Assembly (NCBI RefSeq): GCF_000496695.1
Contig: NZ_BAUJ01000003.1
Coordinates: 248,001 to 312,000, forward strand
From: Vibrio halioticoli NBRC 102217
GTDB taxonomy: Bacteria; Pseudomonadota; Gammaproteobacteria; Enterobacterales; Vibrionaceae
Length of the DNA: 64,000 bases
Direction: 5' to 3'
Made by a program: the position numbers and the translations under genes. How positions within the stretch are numbered: position 1 is the first letter of the stretch; each line of letters opens with the position of its first letter. The notes below the pieces were generated by a model. That model was given only the letters and a program-made list of their open reading frames with translations. It was not told where the DNA came from and did not search any database. This document shows, one piece after another, positions 20,912 through 30,065 of this stretch.

Positions 20912-21877
20912 TTATGCACCTACATTGAAAAAGAGATAGCTTTGGTAGGCAACAAATATGGCAAAGAGTATCCCACCTTCTATTCGGGTGATCTTTTTCG
21001 ATTTACCTAGCGCCATAATGACCAATAAAACGGAAACGCCGAGCATGACCCAAAAGTCACGATTCATGGCATTCTCGTTAAGAAAAGAAGGGTGCAATAA
21101 GCCCGGAATGCCCATAACTGCCAGTATATTGAAGACGTTGGAGCCAATAATATTACCCACCGCCATATCATCTTCGCCTTTCATGACCCCAGCTAATGAG
21201 GCCGCTAATTCTGGCAAGCTAGTACCGATGGCAATGATGGTCAGTCCAATCACAAGATCGCTCATGCCAAAATACTTGGCAATATAAACGGCATTATTGA
21301 CTAATAGATTTGCCGCCAGTGGCAGTAAAATAAGGCCTACAACGATCCAGAAAATGGCTTTTTTGTTCTCGACGCCGTCAGGGACTTCAGACTCTTGCTC
21401 ACTGAGCATGTTATCGCCAACGTGTTTCTCTGTTCGAGAAATGTGTAGCATCGCCAGAATGAACGCAACAAACAGCACAACAAGTAATACACCTTCGGTA
21501 AAACCAAGGTAGTGATCCCACATGATGCCACCGGCAATCAAGGTGACACCTATCATCAGTGGCAACTCGCGTCGTAATATACCTGAGCTAACGATTAAAG
21601 GCTTAACCAGTGCGGTGATACCCAAAATAAGTGCTATGTTGGCAATGTTTGAACCGAGTACATTACCGACAGCGGTATCCGTTCGACCGTCTAAAGCTGC
21701 AGTGGCAGAAACCATCATTTCTGGAGCAGAAGAGCCCATGGCAAGAATGGTCATACCGATGACCAAGGGAGATATTCCAAAATTTCTAGCTAATGCAGCT
21801 GAACCGAATACCAGTTTATCGGCACTCCAAACCAGCATGATTAAACCAACGACAAGTAGACAAATCGCTACGATCAT
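20912..21877 (-). CDS. yrbG: Calcium/sodium antiporter (YrbG family)
   Basis: CaCA-superfamily cation exchanger of the inner membrane, presumed Ca2+/Na+:H+ exchange from the family. The 321 residues have about ten membrane segments arranged as two inverted repeats. Each carries an alpha motif: GSSAPEMMVSATAAL...GNVLGSNIANI in the first half and GTSLPELAASLAGV...GNIIGSNVFNI in the second. It is the first gene of the minus-strand kds-lpt run and is divergent from mlaF. The intervening 189 nt hold a TTTTGAC/GTCAAAA inverted repeat. Confidence 0.93.
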   Translation of the reverse strand: MIVAICLLVVGLIMLVWSADKLVFGSAALARNFGISPLVIGMTILAMGSSAPEMMVSATAALDGRTDTAVGNVLGSNIANIALILGITALVKPLIVSSGILRRELPLMIGVTLIAGGIMWDHYLGFTEGVLLVVLFVAFILAMLHISRTEKHVGDNMLSEQESEVPDGVENKKAIFWIVVGLILLPLAANLLVNNAVYIAKYFGMSDLVIGLTIIAIGTSLPELAASLAGVMKGEDDMAVGNIIGSNVFNILAVMGIPGLLHPSFLNENAMNRDFWVMLGVSVLLVIMALGKSKKITRIEGGILFAIFVAYQSYLFFNVGA

Positions 21878-21916
21878 TTGTGTGCTCTTTATTAATTGGT
21901 ACGAGTTAAACAGTGA

Positions 21917-21938
21917 TTTTGACGTTAAGCTGTCAAAA
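21917..21938. promoter_or_regulatory. Inverted repeat in the yrbG-mlaF divergent promoter region
   Basis: TTTTGAC (21917-21923) and GTCAAAA (21932-21938) form a perfect 7-bp dyad with an 8-nt spacer. Read on the minus strand it contains a TTGACA that could be the yrbG -35, so the dyad may be an operator or simply a promoter element. No clear -10 fits well. Confidence 0.35.
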
Positions 21939-22066
21939 AGGGAAGATTTTAGACGAATTATTTACACACAAGTCTGATAAAATTCCTATGATTAAGTCGA
22001 CCAACTGTCTGATATATTCAACTTTTTTGATATTGGATGGTTTTCAGGTCACAACAAGGAGTGTTG

Positions 22067-22870
22067 ATGCTCGAAGCTAAAAACAAAATTACATTAGATA
22101 AGGTGACATTTTCTCGGGGTTCCAGAGTGGTTTTTGACAACATCAGTTTGTCGATTCCACAAGGTAAAATCACCGCGATAATGGGACCTTCGGGTATAGG
22201 TAAAACCACCTTGCTCAAACTTATCGCAGGGCAAATTCCGCCAGATAGCGGTGATATATGGTTTGAGCAACAAAACATTCCCAAGCTTAGCCGTGGTGAG
22301 CTTTATCAAGTTCGTAAGAAAATGAGCATGCTATTTCAATCTGGGGCACTGTTTACTGACCTGAATGTTTTTGACAATGTCGCGTTCCCGATTCGTGAAC
22401 ATACTCAGCTATCGGAATCTTTCATTCGTACTATTGTGCTCCTTAAATTAGAAGCGGTCGGATTGCGAGGCGCTGCCCAGTTAATGCCTAGTGAACTATC
22501 CGGAGGCATGACCCGAAGAGTAGCTCTGGCACGCGCCATTGCATTAGACCCTGACGTTGTAATGTATGATGAGCCTTTTGTGGGGCAAGATCCGATCACT
22601 ATGGGAGTGTTGGTTGAACTGATTAAAAAGTTAAACCAAGCATTAGGCGTAACTTCAATTGTGGTGTCGCATGATGTGCCTGAGTTAATGAGCATTGCAG
22701 ATTACGTGTATTTGATCGCAGATAAAAAGGTGATTGCAAGCGGTGAGCCAGTTGATATTGAACAAAGCCAAGATCCGCGCGTACAACAGTTTTTACATGG
22801 CAGCGCTGATGGCGCTGTGCCGTTTGCATTTCCGTCAGCACCATTAGAAAGGGATTTATTTCAACGATGA
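22067..22870 (+). CDS. mlaF: Phospholipid transport ATP-binding protein MlaF
   Basis: ATPase of the MlaFEDB inner-membrane ABC complex, which moves phospholipids between the inner membrane and the periplasmic carrier MlaC and maintains outer-membrane asymmetry. The start is ATG 22067, 5 nt after AAGGAG; the frame opens at 22037 but without a ribosome site. The 267 residues have Walker A GPSGIGKT at 40-47, signature [15 protein letters not shown], and Walker [14 protein letters not shown]. The stop overlaps the mlaE start by 4 nt. Confidence 0.96.
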   Translation: MLEAKNKITLDKVTFSRGSRVVFDNISLSIPQGKITAIMGPSGIGKTTLLKLIAGQIPPDSGDIWFEQQNIPKLSRGELYQVRKKMSMLFQSGALFTDLNVFDNVAFPIREHTQLSESFIRTIVLLKLEAVGLRGAAQLMPSELSGGMTRRVALARAIALDPDVVMYDEPFVGQDPITMGVLVELIKKLNQALGVTSIVVSHDVPELMSIADYVYLIADKKVIASGEPVDIEQSQDPRVQQFLHGSADGAVPFAFPSAPLERDLFQR

Positions 22871-23658
22871 TATCTTGGGCTATCAATAAAGTTGCCGACA
22901 TAGGCGCATCAGGGATCAGAGTTACCCGCTCTTTTGGGCGAGCAACCTTGATGCTGTTTGGTGCTCTGGTGGCTAAACCGCAGCCAATGAAAAATATACC
23001 GCTATTGTTTAAGCAGCTCTATTCTGTAGGCGCTCAATCACTGGTGATTACTTTGGTTTCAGGTTTATTCATCGGTATGGTGCTGAGTTTACAGGGCTAT
23101 GTTGTGCTGGTGGATTACGGCGCTGAAGGAAGCTTAGGGCAAATGGTTGCGCTTTCTTTATTACGAGAGCTTGGTCCGGTTGTTACCGCATTATTGTTTG
23201 CAGGCCGAGCAGGCTCTGCATTGACCGCCGAAATAGGATTGATGAAAGCAACGGAACAACTTTCAAGTCTGGAAATGATGGCGGTCGATCCATTAAAACG
23301 CATTATCAGCCCTCGATTTTGGGCCGGCGTTATTTCAATGCCATTGTTGACGATGATTTTTATCGCGGTGGGTATTTTAGGCGGACACATTGTTGGCGTG
23401 GATTGGAAAGGAATCGATCACGGCAGTTTTTGGTCTGCAATGCAGTCATCAGTAGAGCTGGGACGAGATATAGGTAATAGCGTAATTAAATCATTGGTGT
23501 TTGCTGTAACTATAGTTTGGATAGCGCTGTTTAATGGTTATGATGCTGTCCCTACCTCAGAAGGTATCAGTCAAGCAACGACTCGCACTGTAGTGCATTC
23601 TTCTCTAGCTGTATTAGGGCTAGATTTTGTTTTAACCGCATTAATGTTTGGAAGTTAA
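22867..23658 (+). CDS. mlaE: Phospholipid transport permease MlaE
   Basis: Integral permease subunit of the Mla ABC complex. The 263 residues include the amphipathic N-terminal helix and about five membrane helices. Conserved MlaE blocks are visible: [38 protein letters not shown] (split over about residues 98-122) and [20 protein letters not shown]. It overlaps mlaF by 4 nt and is followed after 2 nt by mlaD. Confidence 0.96.
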   Translation: MISWAINKVADIGASGIRVTRSFGRATLMLFGALVAKPQPMKNIPLLFKQLYSVGAQSLVITLVSGLFIGMVLSLQGYVVLVDYGAEGSLGQMVALSLLRELGPVVTALLFAGRAGSALTAEIGLMKATEQLSSLEMMAVDPLKRIISPRFWAGVISMPLLTMIFIAVGILGGHIVGVDWKGIDHGSFWSAMQSSVELGRDIGNSVIKSLVFAVTIVWIALFNGYDAVPTSEGISQATTRTVVHSSLAVLGLDFVLTALMFGS

Positions 23659-23660
23659 GT

Positions 23661-24140
23661 ATGAATCAATCAAGGAAGTTAGAATTGTGGGTTGGTAGTT
23701 TTATCATCTTAGGCATTGTAGCGGTGATGTTTATGATATTTAAAGTGGCTGATGTAAAGTCGCTAGGAAGCCAAGATAGTTATAAACTTAAAGCATCTTT
23801 CGATAATATAGGCAGCCTAAAAGTACGTTCTCCGGTAAAAGTAGGTGGAGTAGTGGTAGGTCGAGTGTCGGATATCACGCTTGATACTGAATACTTTACG
23901 CCAGTGGTCACTTTGACTATTGAAGAGCGTTTTGGTCACTTTCCAGATACTTCAAGTGCGCATATCTTAACTTCGGGTTTAATTGGTGAGCAATATATTA
24001 GCTTAATACCGGGTTTTATGGATGATGACGCTGAGATACTCAAGGATGGCGATCTGATAGAAGACACCAAGTCAGCCTTGGTACTGGAAGATTTGATCGG
24101 GCAGTTTATGTACAGCGTAGGCGATAATTCAGGGAAATAA
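23661..24140 (+). CDS. mlaD: Phospholipid-binding MCE protein MlaD
   Basis: Inner-membrane-anchored MCE-domain protein that forms a hexameric ring on MlaE and delivers lipid to MlaC. The N-terminal anchor is about residues 9-27 (LWVGSFIILGIVAVMFMIF). The MCE domain (about 38-118) has SPVKVGGVVVGRVSDITLD and SGLIGEQYISL. The 159 residues are shorter than E. coli MlaD (about 183) because the disordered C-terminal tail is missing. The core helix SALVLEDLIGQFMYS is present. Confidence 0.95.
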   Translation: MNQSRKLELWVGSFIILGIVAVMFMIFKVADVKSLGSQDSYKLKASFDNIGSLKVRSPVKVGGVVVGRVSDITLDTEYFTPVVTLTIEERFGHFPDTSSAHILTSGLIGEQYISLIPGFMDDDAEILKDGDLIEDTKSALVLEDLIGQFMYSVGDNSGK

Positions 24141-24142
24141 CC

Positions 24143-24784
24143 ATGAAAATTATGACAAGACTTATCTTATTGATGGCGATGTTGTCTTCCTCAATTGCAT
24201 GGGGTGACACTGTGGATAAAACCCAGCCTTATCAGATGATGGAAATAGTGGGCAGTCGTACTTTTGATAGACTTAAAAATGAACAAGCCCAACTTAGAGA
24301 GTCTCCAGAGCAATTAAAAGTGGTGGTTGAAGAAGAGCTAATGCCTTACGTCAACGACCGTTATGCTGGACTTAAAGTATTAGGTAATTACTTAAGAAAA
24401 GCTGACAAGGGTGAAGTGGCTGACTTTTTGGTCGCATTTAGAGCGTACTTAGTAACGGCTTATGCGCAGGTGTTAACTCAGTATAAAGATCAAGAGATCA
24501 AATACACACCGCCTCGCAATCTTCGCGATGATCAACGCATTGTGTCTATCCCTGTTGAAATTATGCAGGCTAATCGACCTGCGATAAAATTAGAGTTTAA
24601 GTGGCGTAAAAACAAAAAAACCAATGAGTGGCAAGCGTTTGATATGGTGGCAGAAGGCGTCAGTCTGTTATCAAGTAAGCAATCGGAGTGGGGCGGCAAA
24701 ATACGTAAAGATGGTCTGCCAGCCGTCACTCATGAGTTAGCCACTTTAGCGAAAACACCAATCCATTATGACTCTGCTAAATGA
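24143..24784 (+). CDS. mlaC: Periplasmic phospholipid carrier MlaC
   Basis: Soluble periplasmic carrier shuttling phospholipid between MlaD and the outer-membrane MlaA complex. The 213 residues begin with a signal peptide (LILLMAMLSSSIAWG, cleavage near residue 22). They continue with the Tol_Tol_Ttg2/MlaC fold, including EEELMPYVNDRYAGLKVLGNY-type helices and VPVEI-like beta strands (VSIPVEIMQANRPAIKLEF). The stop overlaps the mlaB start by 4 nt. Confidence 0.95.
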   Translation: MKIMTRLILLMAMLSSSIAWGDTVDKTQPYQMMEIVGSRTFDRLKNEQAQLRESPEQLKVVVEEELMPYVNDRYAGLKVLGNYLRKADKGEVADFLVAFRAYLVTAYAQVLTQYKDQEIKYTPPRNLRDDQRIVSIPVEIMQANRPAIKLEFKWRKNKKTNEWQAFDMVAEGVSLLSSKQSEWGGKIRKDGLPAVTHELATLAKTPIHYDSAK

Positions 24785-25116
24785 TGAGTGATAAAGCGGT
24801 TTGGACCATGATTGATGATCAGCATGCCATGCTAAGTGGTGTGCTCAATCGAAACTATATTCCGCAGCTATGGCAGCAAATAGCACAGTGGCAGCCAAAG
24901 GTTGAACGACTAGATCTCGACCTAAGTGCCGTATTAAGTACAGATTCTGCGGCAATGGCGCTGATTCTGCACATAATTGACCATGCAAAAAATTGTGACT
25001 GCCATATAATGTTGCGATCTGTACCTAATAAACTGCTTACTTTATTTGAAGTGAGCAATGCAATGCCATTATTGGTAGAGCACATAGAAATCGAAATTGA
25101 GGGTGAAAGTGGATAG
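24781..25116 (+). CDS. mlaB: STAS-domain Mla subunit MlaB
   Basis: Cytoplasmic STAS-domain protein that binds MlaF and stimulates assembly and ATPase activity of the Mla complex. The 111 residues form one STAS domain. The conserved loop carries a serine/threonine region LSTDSAAMALILHI (E. coli Thr52 region). It overlaps mlaC by 4 nt, and its last codons overlap the ibaG start by 8 nt. Confidence 0.92.
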   Translation: MMSDKAVWTMIDDQHAMLSGVLNRNYIPQLWQQIAQWQPKVERLDLDLSAVLSTDSAAMALILHIIDHAKNCDCHIMLRSVPNKLLTLFEVSNAMPLLVEHIEIEIEGESG

Positions 25117-25363
25117 TACACAAGTTAAAGAACTGCTCGACGAAGCGTTGCAGCTAGCAGAGATTCATGTAAAAGGAGAGGGTAGCCACTTTGAAGTGAT
25201 TGCTGTTGATGCTTCTTTTGAAGGAATGAGCCGTGTTAAGAAGCAGCAGTTTATTTATGCGCCGCTAACGGATTACATTCAACGCAACGAAATTCACGCA
25301 CTATCAATAAAAGCTTTTACTCCCGAGGAGTGGCAGCGTGATAAAAAACTAATGTCGCTTTAA
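25109..25363 (+). CDS. ibaG: BolA-family iron metabolism protein IbaG
   Basis: Small BolA-like protein that interacts with monothiol glutaredoxin and Fe-S clusters in the family. The start is GTG 25109 (84 residues, the E. coli IbaG length). An alternative TTG at 25097 would lie deeper in mlaB. The BolA signature GEGSHFEVIAVDASFEGMSRVKKQQFIY covers about residues 24-52, with conserved HFEV histidine and the ALSIKAFTPEEW end. It is translationally coupled to mlaB and 9 nt upstream of murA. Confidence 0.94.
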   Translation: MDSTQVKELLDEALQLAEIHVKGEGSHFEVIAVDASFEGMSRVKKQQFIYAPLTDYIQRNEIHALSIKAFTPEEWQRDKKLMSL

Positions 25364-26644
<1,281 letters not shown>

Positions 26645-26666
26645 TCACATTTAGATTCTATTTAAG

Positions 26667-26694
26667 ACCGAAACCTTGTGGTTTCGGTTTTTTT
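26667..26694 (+). terminator. Intrinsic terminator after murA
   Basis: Perfect 9-bp stem ACCGAAACC / GGTTTCGGT with a TTGT loop followed by seven T. It ends the mla-ibaG-murA transcript. Confidence 0.95.
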
Positions 26695-26808
26695 ATTTGA
26701 TAGACTGTTAACTTCTCACTTTCTTTGTCCAGCAAGCCTGAGCTATGAAAGAGAAAATAAGAGACTTAGTGAAAAACTAGGCTTTATACAATGATACTCT
26801 CGATGTGC

Positions 26809-26822
26809 ATTATACCCATCAC
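26809..26822 (+). repeat. ATTATACC-ATCAC intergenic motif, copy 2
   Basis: ATTATACCCATCAC, upstream of plsC. It differs from 14138-14151 by one base. It is continuous with a CCCATC (26815-26820) / GATGGG (26834-26839) inverted repeat. Possible dispersed intergenic repeat; function unknown. Confidence 0.35.
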
Positions 26823-26894
26823 TTAATTTTGGCGATGGGAATTACTATTGAGAATAACAATTAAACAGCGAAGGTTATCGCTAGGAATTACATA

Positions 26895-27638
26895 ATGATT
26901 GCTTTACTGCGCATGTTTTTGGTCTTGATTTTTGCCATATTGATGTTTGTGTTTGGCTGTGGCTATTGCCTATTTAGCCCAAGAAATCCAAAGCACGTAT
27001 TTACCTTTGGTCGTTACTTTGGTGCAATGCACCGCGTATTTGGTATCAAGCTAGAGCTTAGACTCCCAGAAGATGCTTATAAGCGAGACCAAGCAACTTA
27101 TATTGCTAACCATCAAAACTCTTGGGATTTATTTACCGTATCTTCTGCCGTTACGCCAAATGTTGTGACTGTAGGTAAGAAGAGCTTATTGTGGTTGCCT
27201 TTATTTGGTCAATTGTACTGGTTAACAGGGAATATCCTGATTGATCGTGCCAACCGTTCTAAAGCTAAAGGCACTATCGATCAAGTGGTCGATAAAATGA
27301 AGCAAACGCGTTTATCCGTGTGGATGTTCCCTGAAGGTACTCGTTCTCGTGGTCGAGGCTTATTACCCTTCAAAACGGGTGCTTTTCATACTGCAATTGG
27401 TGCTGAAACACCGATTATTCCGATTGTTTGTAGCACCACGCAAGACAAGATAAAACTGAATCGTTGGAATAACGGACATGTAATTATCGAAATGCTACCT
27501 GCTGTAGATACTTCTGAATACAGCAAATCAAATGTCCGTAAATTGGCTGAAGTTTGCCGTAACCAAATGGAAGAGAAGCTTAAAAGCTTGGACGAAGAAG
27601 TTGATGCAAGAAACGCCGCTGACGGTGTGAAAAACTAA
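26895..27638 (+). CDS. plsC: 1-acyl-sn-glycerol-3-phosphate acyltransferase (PlsC family)
   Basis: Makes phosphatidic acid by acylating lysophosphatidic acid, an essential phospholipid step. The 247 residues have an N-terminal membrane segment (about 4-26) and the acyltransferase motifs: NHQNSWD with His73 and Asp78 (HX4D), FPEGTRSRGRGLLPFKTGAF (motif III) and TPIIPIV (motif IV). The start ATG 26895 follows a 250-nt gap after murA that holds the murA terminator and the CCCATC dyad but no obvious strong promoter. It ends convergent to tolC. Vibrios can carry more than one plsC-like gene, so the main-enzyme role is inferred. Confidence 0.9.
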   Translation: MIALLRMFLVLIFAILMFVFGCGYCLFSPRNPKHVFTFGRYFGAMHRVFGIKLELRLPEDAYKRDQATYIANHQNSWDLFTVSSAVTPNVVTVGKKSLLWLPLFGQLYWLTGNILIDRANRSKAKGTIDQVVDKMKQTRLSVWMFPEGTRSRGRGLLPFKTGAFHTAIGAETPIIPIVCSTTQDKIKLNRWNNGHVIIEMLPAVDTSEYSKSNVRKLAEVCRNQMEEKLKSLDEEVDARNAADGVKN

Positions 27639-27701
27639 GATTAATCACGCTAACGCTAAGTAACCGACCTACAATCGAGCATGTAAAGCAGCGGGCTTGA
27701 T

Positions 27702-27737
27702 AGGTTATTTACTACAGGTTATTGGCTATAGGTTATT
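27702..27737. repeat. Three AGGTTATT direct repeats at 14-bp period
   Basis: AGGTTATT occurs at 27702, 27716 and 27730, exactly 14 bp apart, with diverged 6-nt spacers. It lies between the plsC stop and the shared terminator. It may be a slippage-derived minisatellite; no function is evident. Confidence 0.6.
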
Positions 27738-27793
27738 GATTAAGCTCGGCATCTCGTTCGGAAAAGATGTTACGAAGATAAAATTTAGACATT

Positions 27794-27822
27794 AAAAAGG
27801 CTAGTCACTGACTAGCCTTTTT
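27794..27822. terminator. Bidirectional terminator plsC/tolC
   Basis: 13-bp stem AAAAAGGCTAGTC / GACTAGCCTTTTT with an ACT loop. The A-run on one side and T-run on the other make it a rho-independent stop for plsC (+) and for tolC (-). Confidence 0.94.
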
Positions 27823-27842
27823 ACTTACTGTTCTAAAACTGA

Positions 27843-29159
27843 TTAAGAGTTTTTAGATTCTACTGGCGCAGGTTTTAAGCCATCGTTGATATCTAAGATA
27901 TCTTGTTCGCTTAATGTACCCACCGCTTCTTTTAATTGCAGTACGCTGATGATGTAGTTGTAACGAGCATCAGATAGGTTACGTTTTGCTTCAAACACTC
28001 GACGAGTGAAATCTAAAACGTCAACCACTGTACGTGAGCCAACTTCATAGCCTGTTTCAACAGCAGATAGTGCAGACTCTGCAGAAACTAGAGATTGCTC
28101 AAATGCGCGGATAGAACCTATGGTTGCATCAATGTTGTTGTTAGATGCACGTACCGTTTTAACTACTGAACGGTAAGACGCTTCTAAGTCTTCACTCACT
28201 GCAACATAGTCATATTCAGCTTGTTTTACCTGAGAGCTAACATTGCCACCCGTATACAATGGTACAGAAAGGTTAATGCCTAGGTTGTATTTAGTGTCAT
28301 CAACATCAGTACCGCTGATTTCACCATTACCGTAGCCAGCATCAGCATTGAAAGTCAGCGATGGTAGGTGACCAGAGCTTGCTAAACGGATGTTGTCTCT
28401 TGCGATATCTTGGTTGATACGAGCTGCCAGTAAGCTAAGGTTTTCTTCCTGAGCTTGTTCTACAAGTGCATCGTTCGTTTTATCTGATTTAGAAGCAGAG
28501 AAACGTTTGATATCTAGGATATCTAGATTCTGGTGGCCAGTACCTGTGATTTCACGTAGTGATTCGTAGCTATTTACTAAAGCGTTTTTTGCGCTTACTT
28601 CTTCTGCGAGTACGCTATCGTATTCAGCTTGAGCTTCATGTACGTTAGTGATTGCAGATAGACCAACATCAAAACGTTGTTTTTCTTGATCGAGTTGACG
28701 TTCAACTGCGCTTTTCTCGGCTTGAACGAACTCTAAACTGTCTTTTGCTCGTAACACTTCAAAGTAGGCTGTAGCGGTACGCAGGATAAGATCTTGTTGC
28801 TTAGCCGCATAAGCAGAGTCTGCTTGGCGTGCTTTCTTCTCTGTGGTTTCAAGAGTAACCCAGCTTGAACGTTGATAAAGCTCTTGGCTTAAGCCAATGC
28901 CAGCTTGAACAGCGTTAGTTTTTGCTCCAGTGTAGCCTTCACCATAGTCATAAGAAGCGGTTAGGTTAATTTGAGGAAGCAAGGAACTGCGTGATGAAGT
29001 AATCGATTCAAAAGCTGCGTCACGTTGAGCCGCTGAACGTAACAGTTGAGGATCACTCTTTTTCGCTTGATTATAAACATCAGCTAGATTTTCTGCACTG
29101 GCTGATACAGACAGACCACACAGAGAAGCTGAGATAAAGATGGACAGCGCTTTCTTCAT
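27843..29159 (-). CDS. tolC: Outer-membrane efflux channel TolC
   Basis: Trimeric outer-membrane channel shared by RND, MFS and ABC exporters (drug and bile efflux, type I secretion). The 438 residues start with a signal peptide (about 1-22, ISASLCGLSVSASA). They contain two OEP repeats with the alternating helical-barrel and beta-barrel pattern; LITASYDYGEGYTG-like and FNADAGYGNGEISG-like strands are seen. A short tail follows. A good AGGAAGAG ribosome site precedes the ATG. The upstream region holds a perfect CpxR-type box, consistent with envelope-stress control. Confidence 0.96.
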   Translation of the reverse strand: MKKALSIFISASLCGLSVSASAENLADVYNQAKKSDPQLLRSAAQRDAAFESITSSRSSLLPQINLTASYDYGEGYTGAKTNAVQAGIGLSQELYQRSSWVTLETTEKKARQADSAYAAKQQDLILRTATAYFEVLRAKDSLEFVQAEKSAVERQLDQEKQRFDVGLSAITNVHEAQAEYDSVLAEEVSAKNALVNSYESLREITGTGHQNLDILDIKRFSASKSDKTNDALVEQAQEENLSLLAARINQDIARDNIRLASSGHLPSLTFNADAGYGNGEISGTDVDDTKYNLGINLSVPLYTGGNVSSQVKQAEYDYVAVSEDLEASYRSVVKTVRASNNNIDATIGSIRAFEQSLVSAESALSAVETGYEVGSRTVVDVLDFTRRVFEAKRNLSDARYNYIISVLQLKEAVGTLSEQDILDINDGLKPAPVESKNS

Positions 29160-29235
29160 TGTCGTAACTCTTCCTGCTACTTAAATTTATATTTAATTGA
29201 TTAGAATATAGGTATTGGTTTGAATTTGAACTGTT

Positions 29236-29250
29236 TTTACACAATTTTAC
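29236..29250 (-). promoter_or_regulatory. Putative CpxR box upstream of tolC
   Basis: On the minus strand the bases read GTAAA-ATTGT-GTAAA, an exact match to the E. coli CpxR consensus GTAAA-N5-GTAAA. It lies 77-91 nt upstream of the tolC start codon. Cpx control of RND/TolC efflux is known in V. cholerae; here it is predicted only. Confidence 0.55.
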
Positions 29251-29260
29251 ACAGCATCCT

Positions 29261-29281
29261 ATACAGTATCGTACAGGGTAC
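29261..29281. promoter_or_regulatory. Two adjacent short palindromes upstream of tolC
   Basis: ATACAGTAT (29261-29269) and GTACAGGGTAC (29271-29281) are abutting dyads. On the minus strand CTGT-containing units recur at 10-12-bp steps from here into the CpxR-type box. They may form an operator for a further tolC regulator; unidentified. Confidence 0.3.
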
Positions 29282-29426
29282 TACAAAAACCAATAATATG
29301 GCTATTGTTACATGTTTTTGTTAAAAAAACACAGTTCATTATCTATTCAGGTAGTATTAATCTTATACATGATAATAGCTAAATATCTTAAAATAGCTTG
29401 TCATTCACCCCGTAAAGAGAATGCTT

Positions 29427-30065
29427 ATGTCTAACCCTAGCTCTTACCCGACATTCCACAATAAAGATGTTGAAATTATTGAAAAAAAGACCTTATTTAA
29501 GGGGTTTTTCAGCCTGACTCAAGTGACATTTCGTCATCGACTATTTGCCGGGGGGTGGAGTGAAGAGATAGAGCGAGAGCTATTTGAACGCGGACACGCT
29601 GTGGCAATGCTGCCTTACGATCCAGTGACAGACCAATTGGTGATGGTGGAACAGATTCGTGTTGGTGCACTTGGTGATGCAAGGCCATGGCAGTTAGAAA
29701 TTGTGGCAGGAATGTTGGATAAAGAAGGTGAAGACCCAATTGATGTGGCTAAGCGAGAGTCCGTTGAAGAGGCTGGCTTGGCCGTGAAAGCCATTCAACA
29801 CATCAGCGGTTATTATCCTTCGGCAGGGGGTTGCTCTGAACGTCTAGAATTATATGTTGGGCAGATAGAAGCACCGCTATCCGGTGGTGTTTTTGGTTTA
29901 GAGTCGGAAGGTGAAGATATCCGCGTACATGTTCTAAGTAGAGAAGAGGCTTACGAACGAGTGAAAAATGGTACAATTGAGAACGCAGCATCTATCATAA
30001 CGATTCAGTGGTTGATGTTGAATCATCAACAACTGAGAAAACAATGGTTAATCCAAGAAAAGTAA
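29427..30065 (+). CDS. nudF: ADP-ribose pyrophosphatase NudF
   Basis: Nudix hydrolase that splits ADP-ribose into AMP and ribose-5-phosphate. I choose ATG 29427 (212 residues) because AAAGAGA lies about 6 nt upstream; ATG 29421 is immediately against that site. The Nudix box is GMLDKEGEDPIDVAKRESVEEAG at about residues 93-115. The catalytic RE-x2-EE-x-G part is intact, but there is one extra residue between the leading Gly and the first Glu compared with the canonical spacing. It overlaps yqiB by 22 nt. Confidence 0.93.
   Translation: MSNPSSYPTFHNKDVEIIEKKTLFKGFFSLTQVTFRHRLFAGGWSEEIERELFERGHAVAMLPYDPVTDQLVMVEQIRVGALGDARPWQLEIVAGMLDKEGEDPIDVAKRESVEEAGLAVKAIQHISGYYPSAGGCSERLELYVGQIEAPLSGGVFGLESEGEDIRVHVLSREEAYERVKNGTIENAASIITIQWLMLNHQQLRKQWLIQEK

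Noticed and set aside
21522..21977. 151-residue plus-strand frame opposite yrbG
   Set aside because: It mirrors the hydrophobic yrbG codons. The composition (Ile/Pro/Ser/Thr-rich) is typical of an antisense shadow.
26745..26780. Eleven-codon reading frame (MKEKIRDLVKN) upstream of plsC
   Set aside because: It is too short, has no good ribosome site, and no regulatory codon pattern or attenuator follows it.
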